A stretch of DNA of 36,192 nt. Origin: an uncultured Bacteroidales bacterium (GTDB taxonomy: Bacteria; Bacteroidota; Bacteroidia; Bacteroidales; P3). Shown piece by piece: positions 1 through 7,905 of this stretch. Under the pieces are notes generated by a model that worked only from the letters and a program-made list of their open reading frames with translations, searched no databases and was not told the origin of the DNA. Within the stretch, counting starts at the first letter, position 1. Each line of letters opens with the position of its first letter. The translations under genes were made by a program, and so were the position numbers. The stretch covers positions 1-36,192 of the forward strand of contig CALDHX010000077.1 of assembly GCA_937901525.1 (NCBI GenBank), given 5' to 3'.

Positions 1-3
1 ATT

Positions 4-93
<90 letters not shown>

Positions 94-121
94 AGAAGAT
101 TCTACGTTGGGAAAAGAAAAA

Positions 122-196
122 CGGGGTATAGCGTAGTCCGGTTATCGCGCCACATTTGGGATGTGGAGGTCGCAGGTTCGAATCCTGCTACCCCGA
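122..196 (+). tRNA. tRNA-Pro (TGG)
   Basis: The acceptor stem CGGGGTA (122-128) pairs with TACCCCG (189-195). The anticodon stem is CCACA/TGTGG around a loop with TGG at 157-159, reading CCN proline codons. The T-loop GGTTCGAATCC is intact and CCA is not encoded. It lies 29 bases after tRNA-Ser in the same direction, so the two are probably co-transcribed. Confidence 0.97.
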
Positions 197-198
197 CT

Positions 199-228
199 AA
201 GGAACCAAAGAAATGGTTCTTTTTTTTA
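199..228 (+). terminator. Rho-independent terminator after tRNA-Pro
   Basis: The stem AAGGAACCA (199-207) pairs with TGGTTCTTT (214-222) around a six-base loop and runs into a T-tract ending at 228. It sits directly after tRNA-Pro, so it probably ends the Ser-Pro transcript and leaves tRNA-Arg dependent on readthrough or a short promoter of its own. Confidence 0.75.
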
Positions 229-234
229 AGGGCT

Positions 235-308
235 GGTCTAGTAGCTCAGCTGGATAGAGCAACTGCCTTCTAAGCAGTAGGTCTCAGGTTCGAATCCTGA
301 CTAGATCA
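235..308 (+). tRNA. tRNA-Arg (TCT)
   Basis: The acceptor stem GGTCTAG (235-241) pairs with CTAGATC (301-307) with one G-T pair. The anticodon stem ACTGC/GCAGT (262-266, 274-278) encloses TCT at 269-271, reading AGA/AGG arginine codons. D-loop and T-loop sequences are normal and CCA is not encoded. Confidence 0.97.
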
Positions 309-311
309 CAT

Positions 312-348
312 AAAAAAAGAGAGAAATTAAATTTTCTCTCTTTTTTTT
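312..348. terminator. Bidirectional terminator between tRNA-Arg and rng
   Basis: A near-perfect inverted repeat has an A-rich arm ending in GAGAGAAA (312-326) and a T-rich arm starting TTTCTCTC (333-347). Both strands have a T-tract after the stem. It can end the tRNA transcript from the left and the convergent rng transcript from the right. Confidence 0.85.
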
Positions 349-353
349 GTTTC

Positions 354-1907
354 CTACAATTTCACTTCCTCATTCTCAGCATTCAAAAATGCGTATTCCA
401 TTATTCCATGGTCAGATGAAGATATTACTTCTATTTTGATTCTATATTTTTTCTGCCACTTACGTCTGATTGACTTAAATAAGCCCGATGTTATATAAGA
501 ACGAACAAACGGATGTACTATTACAGTAAGTTTCTTTTCGTTTTGTTCTTGGGAAAGGTATTTTATGTCATTTTCTATTTCATCTACTACTACCATAGAC
601 GATTTTATTTTTCCACTACCGTTACATAAAGGACAAACTTCCGATAAATCAACATCAACCGCTGGTCTAACTCTTTGGCGAGTAATTTGCATAAGACAAA
701 ACTTACTTAAAGGTAATACGGTATGTTTTGCCTTATCTTTTTTAAGCTCTTCGTTCATCTTATCAAGAAGTATCTTTCTATTTGAAGCTAAATTCAAATC
801 TATAAAGTCAATAACTATGATTCCGCCTAAGTCTCTTAAACGCATTTGACGTGCAATCTCAACGGCAGCTTCACAATTGACCATAAGAGCGTTTTCTTCT
901 TGATCTTGACTTGATTTTATTCTATGTCCGCTATTAACATCTATTACATGCATAGCCTCTGTCTGCTCAATAACCAAATAAATCCCACTTCTTATGGTTA
1001 CAACCTTACCAAAAGAACTGCGTATTTGATTAGCTACGCTGAATTGTTCAAATATTGGAGTTTGCATTTTATACAAATGCAGTATTTCCTCCATTTTTGG
1101 AAAAATATTTGAAATATAAGTCTTCAATTCCTCATACATATCTACGTCATTAACATAGATATTAGTAAATTCTTCTGTGAGCATATCTCTTATAATAACC
1201 GAAGACTTATCCATTTCCGAAATCATCTTGCATGGAGGTAGGGATTTCGGAAGTTTCTTAATCAATTCGTCCCATTTTGACATCAAATCTCTCAAATCAT
1301 TGTCTAAATCTGCAACAGATTGTCCTTCTGCAACAGTCCTTATAATGATTCCGAAACCTTCCGGACGAATACTTTGAATCAATCTTTTTAAACGATTTCT
1401 TTCTTCTGAGTTTTTTATTTTTTGAGAAATAGAAACCTTATTAGAAAAGGGAACTAAAACTAAAAATCTCCCTGCAAAAGATATTTCCGCACTAAGGCGT
1501 GGACCTTTTGTAGAGATTGGCTCTTTGCTTATCTGCACAAGTATCAATTGTCCTTGCTTTACATAATCTGTTATCAAGCCATTCTTTCCTAAGTTAGGTT
1601 CTTTTAAACTTTTTAGGTCAACATTATTCAACGAATTACTTATTCCCATTTTAGTAAATCGCTTAATAGAAGAATAATATAAACCTAAATCAAGATAATG
1701 TAGGAAACCATCTTTCTCATAACCGACATCAACAAAAGCAGCGTTCAATCCTGGCAAAATTCTTTTAACTTGCCCAAGATAAATATCGCCGACAATGTGT
1801 TGTGATTCCGATTTTGCACGATGCAATTCTACTAACTTCTTATCTTCAAGAAGCGCTATATCTACTCCTGAGTCAGAAGAAGCATCAATAATCAAATCTT
1901 TATCCAC
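354..1907 (-). CDS. rng: Ribonuclease G (Rne/Rng family)
   Basis: This is a 517-residue endoribonuclease of the RNase E/G family, which processes rRNA precursors and starts mRNA decay in the cytoplasm. The N-terminal S1-like RNA-binding domain shows GDIYLGQV and FVDVGYEKDGFLHY (about 41-70). The catalytic part carries VIDVNSGH and the acidic IDFIDL segment, which supply the metal-binding aspartates, and CPLCNGSG is the family's zinc-link motif. Length matches bacterial Rng and there is no long RNase E-type C-terminal scaffold. The start codon is GTG (1905-1907): an in-frame stop lies only a few codons upstream and no better ATG exists. It follows the HU and small ribosomal-type gene on the same strand but is separated from them by a hairpin, so how it gets its transcript is unclear. 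Confidence 0.95.
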   Translation of the reverse strand: MDKDLIIDASSDSGVDIALLEDKKLVELHRAKSESQHIVGDIYLGQVKRILPGLNAAFVDVGYEKDGFLHYLDLGLYYSSIKRFTKMGISNSLNNVDLKSLKEPNLGKNGLITDYVKQGQLILVQISKEPISTKGPRLSAEISFAGRFLVLVPFSNKVSISQKIKNSEERNRLKRLIQSIRPEGFGIIIRTVAEGQSVADLDNDLRDLMSKWDELIKKLPKSLPPCKMISEMDKSSVIIRDMLTEEFTNIYVNDVDMYEELKTYISNIFPKMEEILHLYKMQTPIFEQFSVANQIRSSFGKVVTIRSGIYLVIEQTEAMHVIDVNSGHRIKSSQDQEENALMVNCEAAVEIARQMRLRDLGGIIVIDFIDLNLASNRKILLDKMNEELKKDKAKHTVLPLSKFCLMQITRQRVRPAVDVDLSEVCPLCNGSGKIKSSMVVVDEIENDIKYLSQEQNEKKLTVIVHPFVRSYITSGLFKSIRRKWQKKYRIKIEVISSSDHGIMEYAFLNAENEEVKL

Positions 1908-1933
1908 TCGAATACAATTTTAAGATGATTAAA

Positions 1934-1980
1934 CAAAAAAATATTGCGAAACATAAGAGCATGTCTAAATGTTTCGCAAT
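1934..1980 (-). terminator. Terminator after the HU / small basic protein genes
   Basis: A perfect 12-bp stem, ATTGCGAAACAT (1943-1954) with ATGTTTCGCAAT (1969-1980), has a 14-base loop. Read on the minus strand it is followed by a T-run complementary to the A-run at 1934-1940. It fits a factor-independent terminator after the 29-residue gene. Partial readthrough would feed rng, whose start is only 27 bases further on. Confidence 0.75.
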
Positions 1981-2012
1981 AACCTTACATAGACACTAAG
2001 TCCAAAAAGAAA

Positions 2013-2102
2013 TTATTTCTTTTTATGTCTATTCTTTCTTAAACGTTTTTTACGTTTGTGAGTAGCCATTTTATGACCTTTTCTCTTTTTTCCGCTTGGC
2101 AT
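2013..2102 (-). CDS. 29-residue basic protein, AURKAIP1/COX24 (bS22/mS38-like) family
   Basis: This short gene reads MPSGKKRKGHKMATHKRK and ends KKRLRKNRHKKK. About half of the residues are lysine or arginine. The KRKGHKMATHKRKKRLRK core resembles the AURKAIP1/COX24 domain, found in mitochondrial ribosomal protein mS38 and mycobacterial bS22, and small proteins of this kind are common in Bacteroidota. The likely role is binding rRNA in the small ribosomal subunit; that is family inference. It starts 19 bases after the HU stop and precedes a strong hairpin, so it should share the HU transcript. It is easily missed because of its length. Start ATG and stop TAA are unambiguous. Confidence 0.85.
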   Translation of the reverse strand: MPSGKKRKGHKMATHKRKKRLRKNRHKKK

Positions 2103-2121
2103 AATTAATATTATTTAATGC

Positions 2122-2421
2122 TTATTTTACTTGTTTTACATTTTTCTTAACTGACTCCATAAATACCTTTGCAGGTTTAAAAGATGGAATGTAATGTGCA
2201 GGTATAATAATTGTAGTGTTTTTAGAAATATTTCTACCTGTTTTTTCAGCTCTTTTCTTTACAATGAAACTACCGAAACCTCTTAAATAAACATTTTCAG
2301 CATTTTCTCTTGTCAAAGCTTCTTTCAAAACTGTCATGAAAGCTTCTACCGATTCTTGAACTACCATTTTCTCAATGCCTGTTCTGTGTGCGATTTCTGC
2401 AACAATTTCTGCTTTTGTCAT
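2122..2421 (-). CDS. HU/IHF family DNA-binding protein
   Basis: This is a 99-residue histone-like protein that dimerises and bends DNA in the nucleoid. The N-terminal helices are followed by the RGFGSF motif (about 47-52) and the flexible beta arm starting KKRAEKTGRN, with a proline-containing tip (IIIPAHYIP). The C-terminal FKPAKVF segment is also typical. Length is normal for HU. The sequence does not decide between HU and IHF subunits, so I give no symbol. A good Bacteroidota promoter lies about 50 bases upstream, and the gene is the first of a small transcript with the 29-residue ribosomal-type gene. Confidence 0.95.
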   Translation of the reverse strand: MTKAEIVAEIAHRTGIEKMVVQESVEAFMTVLKEALTRENAENVYLRGFGSFIVKKRAEKTGRNISKNTTIIIPAHYIPSFKPAKVFMESVKKNVKQVK

Positions 2422-2468
2422 TTCTTTTATGTTATTTAATTACTCTATTTTTTACTAAAAATCAGTTT

Positions 2469-2500
2469 GCAAAGATACAAAAAAAGTTTGAATAACAAAA
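2469..2500 (-). promoter_or_regulatory. Promoter of the HU gene
   Basis: On the minus strand, TATCTTTGC (2469-2477) matches the Bacteroidota -7 consensus TAnnTTTG. TTTTG (2496-2500) lies 18 bases upstream as a -33 element. The position suits transcription starting about 40 bases before the HU start codon. Confidence 0.75.
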
Positions 2501-2502
2501 TA

Positions 2503-3858
2503 TTAAGTAAAAATCCAACCATTTAACAAAAAACAATTAAACATATAAGCACTCCAACACATATTTACTAATACAATAATAGCCAATAATGAATATAGGA
2601 TTTTAGTGTTAATTCTACGATAAAAATAAGTCAAAAAAGACGTAACTATCACAAGATAAGTACCAAAAAAGTCTGCCTTAGCAAAGTAATCCTTACAAAT
2701 AATTATCGTTATCACCCCTATGACAAGATAAACTATTTGCCAAAAATTATTTCGCTTTCTATTGATTGTATCAAACAACAAAAACACAAAAAAAGGCGTA
2801 GCTAAAAGATAGCGAGCCAAAGAATACAAGCCCCCATGTTGAGTAAAAAGAGCTGTAAACACATTCCCAACAAGAAAAACAATGCAAATCAATCTTACGT
2901 GTTTCCATTTATCAAACTCTATTCTTTGTTTCGATTTTAAAACCACCACGAACTCCCTTGCTAAAACTACTAACATCGGCAAAAAGTAAAGACAAAGAAA
3001 AGGAACGGTTATACTCCTGCCCTCATTTGACCAAAAACTAAAAGGCAACTCAGGTAAAGAAAGCGATTTCCCCCAATACTTTTGAGAAATAATTGATTGA
3101 AAAAACGAAGGCGCTCCCATAATCCATTGAAACAACATAACTAAAAACATTCCTAACACCACAGGAAAAATAACCTTTAAAAACCTTTTAAAAAACAAAG
3201 AAATACTCCTATGATTCAAGGCATATAATCCCTCTAAACACAAAAATAGAATCACAAATAACAGCGAAGAAGATTTTGTCATAGAAGCAAAAAGAAAACC
3301 AAGGAAATAAAACCAATATTTCTCTTTTAAAATTCCATAAAGTCCCAAGGCAATAAAGACAAAGTAGAAAGCCTCAGAATATGGCATCATAAAAATGACC
3401 ATATACGGCACACAAAGCAAAAAAAGCAAATGTTTCCAAGAAAGATTATCTGCAAAAATCTTAAACATAACCCACATACCTAAGGCAAATAAAAAGATAT
3501 TCAACAAACTTATGCCAAGAGTAGATAAACCCGTAGCCTTCCAAAACAAAGGAAACAAAGGGTAATATGCAAAGTTTTTAATATCAGAATACATCTCCTC
3601 TTTAATAAAATTATAGTGAGAGCCGTCCCAAACAGTCATTTTCTCAGAAGTAATTTTCTCAAAAGGCTTATTAGAATTCGTTATCGTCTTATTCCAAGAC
3701 TCATCTAAACTCACCTCGTATGTAGGAAGAATCTTTCTAAACAAATAATGCACCTCTTCATTCTGCATAAGAAGATGCACACACAAAACCAATGCAAAAT
3801 AAAGCACCACAAAAGACGAAAAAAGCAATGCCTTACCATTATCATTTAGTAATTTCAT
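2503..3858 (-). CDS. PIG-V/Gpi18-like mannosyltransferase (membrane GT-C enzyme)
   Basis: This is a 451-residue polytopic membrane protein with about ten hydrophobic segments. A large extracytoplasmic loop after the first helix carries WDGSHY (about 77-82) and YYPLFPLFW. These match the WDG.HY and FFPLYP signatures of PIG-V/Gpi18 mannosyltransferases, which use a lipid-linked mannose donor outside the membrane. The acceptor in bacteria is generally unknown, so mannosylation of a lipid, glycan or exported protein is inference. It is a single-gene unit between the T9SS terminators and the HU promoter. Candidate -7 elements on the minus strand are TATTTTTG (within 3953-3961) and TAAATTTG (3940-3947). 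The start is the ATG at 3858. Confidence 0.8.
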   Translation of the reverse strand: MKLLNDNGKALLFSSFVVLYFALVLCVHLLMQNEEVHYLFRKILPTYEVSLDESWNKTITNSNKPFEKITSEKMTVWDGSHYNFIKEEMYSDIKNFAYYPLFPLFWKATGLSTLGISLLNIFLFALGMWVMFKIFADNLSWKHLLFLLCVPYMVIFMMPYSEAFYFVFIALGLYGILKEKYWFYFLGFLFASMTKSSSLLFVILFLCLEGLYALNHRSISLFFKRFLKVIFPVVLGMFLVMLFQWIMGAPSFFQSIISQKYWGKSLSLPELPFSFWSNEGRSITVPFLCLYFLPMLVVLAREFVVVLKSKQRIEFDKWKHVRLICIVFLVGNVFTALFTQHGGLYSLARYLLATPFFVFLLFDTINRKRNNFWQIVYLVIGVITIIICKDYFAKADFFGTYLVIVTSFLTYFYRRINTKILYSLLAIIVLVNMCWSAYMFNCFLLNGWIFT

Positions 3859-4122
3859 TACATAAAGCTTTTATTTATAAAATATAGCACTTCGACCTTT
3901 TGTGCAATTATAACCAAACGTCTCATTTTATTAAGATTTCAAATTTAAGTGTACAAAAATAATAATTTTTCTTGATTTTTAAAACAAATCCCTTCTGCGT
4001 TAAAGACAAAATATTCACATAAAAAATATGATTAACGAGAAGATTAGCGTATTTTTTCTGCTATATTTTTTCTCTTTTCTTTGTTTTAGAAAATTACTTC
4101 AAAGAAGTAGAGCTTCTACCTT

Positions 4123-4201
4123 AGGAAGGTAATCCAATTACCACAAAGGGGTAATTTCATTACCATAGGAAGGTAATCCGATTACCACAAAGGAGTAATT
4201 T
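4123..4201. repeat. 44-bp tandem duplication built of GGTAAT/ATTACC palindromes
   Basis: Two copies start at 4123 and 4167, exactly 44 bases apart. The shared 35 bases differ at only two positions. Each copy holds the palindrome GGTAATCCAATTACC (CCG in copy 2) followed by AAAGG(G/A)GTAATTT. Between them, GGGTAATTTCATTACC makes a further inverted pair. The region is thus a ladder of alternating GTAAT and ATTAC half-sites that could form hairpins in RNA or be bound by a dimeric protein. Confidence 0.85.
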
Positions 4202-4240
4202 AAAAAAATAAGGAATAAGAAAAATAATCTCCTATTCCTT
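4202..4240 (-). terminator. Second terminator after gldN
   Basis: AAGGAATA (4210-4217) pairs with TATTCCTT (4233-4240). On the minus strand the stem is followed by a T-run (complement of the A-run at 4202-4208). It lies about 15 bases beyond the first gldN terminator. Confidence 0.6.
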
Positions 4241-4254
4241 TTCTTTAAACAAAG

Positions 4255-4290
4255 AAAAAAGCTTGCCCAAACTAAGTTAGACAAGCTTTT
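4255..4290 (-). terminator. Terminator of the T9SS operon
   Basis: The stem AAAAGCTTG (4257-4265) pairs with CAAGCTTTT (4282-4290) around a 16-base loop. On the minus strand it is followed by a T-run (complement of 4255-4260). It lies 22 bases after the gldN stop. Confidence 0.85.
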
Positions 4291-4312
4291 CTATTATTAT
4301 GAATTGTAACGA

Positions 4313-5182
4313 TTAGTATTCCCACATATCTTCTTCCATTTCAAAAAGATAATCTTCAATTCTTTGAGACTCCATCATAGCATCTATTCCGCTTGAATAG
4401 TCTTCTATATTTCTATTGAAGTCGTTTGATTCTCTGATTATATAACTTGAAAATAATCTTTTACGGAAAATGTCATCGTATGAACGTCTTGCTCTGTCGT
4501 TATCCATATTATAGACTTCTGAGTTTGCTAATAACTCTCTCACTTCTGGGTCATTATATCTTATCCAACCAAGTTTATTTCTAGTAGGCGCACCTCCTTC
4601 TTCTATTGATGGTTGATAATAATAAAGCACAAAGCCTATTATTCTTACATCTTCCACAGAACGATTTTTATCTATAAACCAATCTTCTTTTATCTCTAAT
4701 TTTGTTATTTCCAAAGGGTCCATAGCTTCTACAGTGTCAACATCAACTGGATCAAAGTCCCCATCTATATTTTCTACATATATAGTTTTTGTGCTTTTTC
4801 TTCCCATACTTGCTTTCTTTTCAACCCAATTGATTTCTTTTGAAAACATATCATCGTCAAAACATCTAATACGTCCTTCTGTTAAAGCTTCATCTAATAT
4901 TGTATAAAGATTCTTTCTTCCTTGGTCAGGAGCAGTTGGATAATAAAACACTTGATTTATTTTTTCTTTAAAGTCAATTACTCTCCAAACTCTATGAGCC
5001 CAAACAACATCGGCTTCTCTTACGTATGGAAAATCAAATGCTTTCTTATTGTTCTCAATTACTTCTGATTCTTTTGTATAGAATCCATCTGAATTATCCT
5101 CAGGCTCTTCTACCACTTGTGCAAACACACTTGGTGATAAGAACAAAAACAAGCCCAATAATATTATTTCTATTTTTTTCAT
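4313..5182 (-). CDS. gldN: Type IX secretion protein GldN/PorN
   Basis: This 289-residue protein has a signal peptide ending near FAQ (about 22). The family forms periplasmic rings with the lipoprotein GldK/PorK under the outer membrane, linking the inner-membrane GldLM motor to the translocon. Recognisable GldN features are the VVWAHRVWRVIDFKEKINQ segment (about 59-77), the YYPTAP stretch and EDVRIIGFVLYYY. Length fits the family. It is the last gene of the porP-gldK-gldL-gldM-gldN order, 11 bases after gldM, and two terminators follow. The C-terminal 60 residues are rich in acidic residues and arginine. Identification rests on both sequence and gene order. Confidence 0.93.
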   Translation of the reverse strand: MKKIEIILLGLFLFLSPSVFAQVVEEPEDNSDGFYTKESEVIENNKKAFDFPYVREADVVWAHRVWRVIDFKEKINQVFYYPTAPDQGRKNLYTILDEALTEGRIRCFDDDMFSKEINWVEKKASMGRKSTKTIYVENIDGDFDPVDVDTVEAMDPLEITKLEIKEDWFIDKNRSVEDVRIIGFVLYYYQPSIEEGGAPTRNKLGWIRYNDPEVRELLANSEVYNMDNDRARRSYDDIFRKRLFSSYIIRESNDFNRNIEDYSSGIDAMMESQRIEDYLFEMEEDMWEY

Positions 5183-5193
5183 AATAAAAAATA

Positions 5194-6795
5194 TTATTTA
5201 ATCGTAAAATTTAAATACTCATTAGAAGTAGGTCTTACCCCATCTATACCTTTTGCTCTAATTTCAGATATTACAACCCTATCTCCTCTTCTTAATTTTT
5301 CTATTTGTGCTTTCATTTCTGCTGTAAACTGAGGACTAGTACCTGTTAAAGGCGTCATAGCATCTGATCCTCTAAAAACTTGAAATTTATATTCAACAAC
5401 AGTATAACGAATACCTTCAAAAAGAAAATCTTCTAATTCAACACGAAGTGCCGTTTGCATTGACAAATCAAGTTTTGATACTCTACCCCCTGTATATTTA
5501 CCTACTTTTGCAACAGGTTTAGGCATTACTTTTGTCCTAAACTTCATTGTTCCCATATCCATTTCTTTGCCACCAACTTTTGCTTTTACATTGATTTGAC
5601 AATTTCCTTGTTGAGTAACCTTAACCATATATTCTCCGTCTTTAACCTTCCTTATTGTTCCTCCTGCACCTGATATTGTAGCTACAATGTCTTTAGAGTT
5701 TGCTCCTGGCACAGAAATCGACAATGGATTTTCTGGTCCAATATAGAATACATTCATCTTTGTTGGAGATATTGTTGCAGATGGTGCTGCTACGAAATAT
5801 TCTCCTTCAAATTCGTATGGCACAGAACCTGTTTCTTTCTTAACAAATACTGTTCCTTTGAATTTTTGTTCTCCTAAGGTGTTTGCTCCAAACTTCAATT
5901 TAAGCATTCCTGAATCCCCTACTAAGTTTTGTCCTCTAACTTCACCTGTAAGTTCGCTTTTTGAATCGTATGCTGCAACTATTACGTCTGCTTCATACTG
6001 ACCTCCTTGAATTATGTAAGTTGATTTAGGCAATACCCTTGCAGTAACTTGGTCAAATTTAAAGTCATCAGCAGAAACTTGTTGATAAAGGTGATTTATC
6101 AAGTCCATTTCAGCATTTTGAATTTCTGATTTAAACTTATTCAAAAGCACCATGTCAGCTGTGATAATCATGTGAAAGAAATTGTACTGTTGCCAATTAA
6201 GACTTTGACCTGCTGCATTCTTCCACGTACCTTCAGTTTGGATTTGCATACTTTTCAACTGCTTTTTATATGCTTCACTCGAAACATAACTTAACATATC
6301 CGCTTGGTAAGCTTCTATTTTCTTCCTTAACTCCAAAGCCTTACCTGCTGAACCATCTTCTGTTCCTGCTAAGAAATAACGTGTAGGCTCATTGTAATTA
6401 TCTTTCTTAACAATTCCTGCGAATCCTTGCTCTGCTAATATTTTCTTAGATTCCGCAACGCCACCTTTCAAACCATCTGTCATTGCATGCAATTCATATT
6501 TAATGTTGTCTATATAATCCAACATTACTTTTGTCTTTTTTCTAACTTCTTGTGCTTTCGCCCAATTCTCTCCTACTTTTCCAGGGTTTCCATTGTAAGC
6601 ATTTTCAAATGCAATGTAAGAACCTTCAACTTTACTTGCAATCAAATTATTACTTACTTCAACACTATCCCCTACTGTAACGAAAGCATTTAATATTTCT
6701 GCAGAAACATTTAAGGCCAACATCGCTGTGTACACTAAGTACATCATTGATATCATTCGCTGCCTCGGCGTTTCCGGACAATTCGTAGCACCCAT
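5194..6795 (-). CDS. gldM: Type IX secretion motor protein GldM/PorM
   Basis: This 533-residue protein has a short cytoplasmic N-terminus beginning MGATNCPETPRQRMISMMY, one transmembrane helix (about 15-36, MMYLVYTAMLALNV), and a long periplasmic part made of stacked domains. The N-terminal stretch up to AEILNAF is the family's most conserved part. With GldL it forms the proton-driven inner-membrane motor, in which the GldM helix dimer sits in a GldL ring and the periplasmic shaft contacts the GldKN rings. Length is normal. It lies between gldL (53 bases upstream) and gldN, with no promoter motif in the gaps. Confidence 0.96.
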   Translation of the reverse strand: MGATNCPETPRQRMISMMYLVYTAMLALNVSAEILNAFVTVGDSVEVSNNLIASKVEGSYIAFENAYNGNPGKVGENWAKAQEVRKKTKVMLDYIDNIKYELHAMTDGLKGGVAESKKILAEQGFAGIVKKDNYNEPTRYFLAGTEDGSAGKALELRKKIEAYQADMLSYVSSEAYKKQLKSMQIQTEGTWKNAAGQSLNWQQYNFFHMIITADMVLLNKFKSEIQNAEMDLINHLYQQVSADDFKFDQVTARVLPKSTYIIQGGQYEADVIVAAYDSKSELTGEVRGQNLVGDSGMLKLKFGANTLGEQKFKGTVFVKKETGSVPYEFEGEYFVAAPSATISPTKMNVFYIGPENPLSISVPGANSKDIVATISGAGGTIRKVKDGEYMVKVTQQGNCQINVKAKVGGKEMDMGTMKFRTKVMPKPVAKVGKYTGGRVSKLDLSMQTALRVELEDFLFEGIRYTVVEYKFQVFRGSDAMTPLTGTSPQFTAEMKAQIEKLRRGDRVVISEIRAKGIDGVRPTSNEYLNFTIK

Positions 6796-6848
6796 AGTTC
6801 TCTAATTTTATTTTTAAAAATTATTTTTTTGACTATTCTTTAATTAAA

Positions 6849-7838
6849 CTATGCTTTTGTTTGCATTGCAGCAAGCATATTTCCATAAATATCGTTCAAT
6901 GCTCCAACTTTCTTTGAAAGTGCATTTACTTGTTCTTTGTATCTTAATACGTTTTCTGCTGTATCTGCAAAGTTCACAACTAAGTTGTCTATTCTTTCTT
7001 GAACTGCTTTTGTTGCTTCTAATTGAGTAGAAGAATTTTGAATTTGCATTTCATATAAAGCATTGATTGAAGAAAGGCTTGATGCCATAGTTTTCAATTC
7101 ATCTAAGTATGAAGCATCTCCAACAGAAAGTGTATTTGCTGTTTCTTTGTAAATGTTTGCTAATGTTGAAACTGCTGATGTTGCTTCTTGTACTGATGAT
7201 AAGTATTCTCCTGATACTAATAAGTCTTTATTTAAGTTGTCTGCTGTTTTCTTATATGCAGATGATAATTCTACTACTGACTCTGATGCAACATTGATAT
7301 TTGATGTGAATTTTTCTGATGCAGCTGCAGCTCCTGCTATGTTGTTCAAACCAGATGTTGTTGTAGAAAGGTTTTGTAAGCCTTTTCCTAAACTTTCTAT
7401 TAATTCTGGTCCTATTTTTGCATCTTCCAACATCTTATCTAAGGCTTGTGTATTAGATAAACCGCCTATTATTGTTGTTCCGCCGGCAACACCTCCAACA
7501 ACTTGCACACCTTCTGCTCCTTGTGTTGCTTCTGCTTTTTTATCTTTTTTCTTGTCTTTCTTTTCTTTTTCTGCTGCGTGTCCGTGTGCATCTTCCATTC
7601 CTGCTAATTCAGGATATACTAAACTCCAATCGTATGTTACGTGTAATGGTTCAAACGCTGATGCGAAGAAAATTAAAGCCTCAATACCCATACCAATGAT
7701 AAGCATTTCTTCCGCACCTGGCCAGTGGTTGATTTTAAACAACGCTCCCACAATTACGACCGCTGCACCCATACCATATAATTTCGCTGTTGTTTCTTTA
7801 TAAGCTTTACTTGTTACTATTTTGTCTATAATTCCCAT
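6849..7838 (-). CDS. gldL: Type IX secretion motor protein GldL/PorL
   Basis: This 329-residue inner-membrane protein has two transmembrane helices (about 20-36 and 45-62) and a long cytoplasmic tail. The charged helix residues of the family are visible: Y21, K35 (LFKINH), E53 (GMGIEALIFF) and E63 (AFEP). They align with the residues implicated in proton conduction in Flavobacterium johnsoniae GldL (Y13, K27, E49, E59) once a shorter loop between the helices is allowed for. The tail has a lysine-rich patch near 90-102, a glycine/valine linker, then helical, alanine- and serine-rich sequence. It forms the ring around the GldM helix dimer. The biased composition gives long open frames on the opposite strand that are not genes. 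Confidence 0.95.
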   Translation of the reverse strand: MGIIDKIVTSKAYKETTAKLYGMGAAVVIVGALFKINHWPGAEEMLIIGMGIEALIFFASAFEPLHVTYDWSLVYPELAGMEDAHGHAAEKEKKDKKKDKKAEATQGAEGVQVVGGVAGGTTIIGGLSNTQALDKMLEDAKIGPELIESLGKGLQNLSTTTSGLNNIAGAAAASEKFTSNINVASESVVELSSAYKKTADNLNKDLLVSGEYLSSVQEATSAVSTLANIYKETANTLSVGDASYLDELKTMASSLSSINALYEMQIQNSSTQLEATKAVQERIDNLVVNFADTAENVLRYKEQVNALSKKVGALNDIYGNMLAAMQTKA

Positions 7839-7905
7839 AACTTTCTATTTTTATTTCTTAAATGATTTCTAATTTTAGTTCTCTATTAATTATTCTTAGT
7901 TTTTA

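Larger units (their letters stand above)
3859..4312. other. Intergenic region between gldN and the mannosyltransferase gene
   Basis: About 450 bases hold no convincing gene. From the gldN side it contains two minus-strand terminators (4255-4290 and 4202-4240), the 44-bp palindromic duplication (4123-4201), a small GTAGA-GCT-TCTAC hairpin near 4107-4120, and A/T-rich sequence with weak candidate promoter elements for the mannosyltransferase gene (3940-3961). Confidence 0.7.

Noticed and set aside
4123..4201. CRISPR array
   Set aside because: Only two copies, the repeat itself contains the palindromes, the interval is nine bases rather than a unique spacer, and no cas genes are near.
7153..7803. 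216-codon open frame on the plus strand opposite gldL
   Set aside because: It is a shadow of the alanine- and serine-rich gldL sequence. It has no promoter, no recognisable domain and a composition explained by the gene on the other strand.
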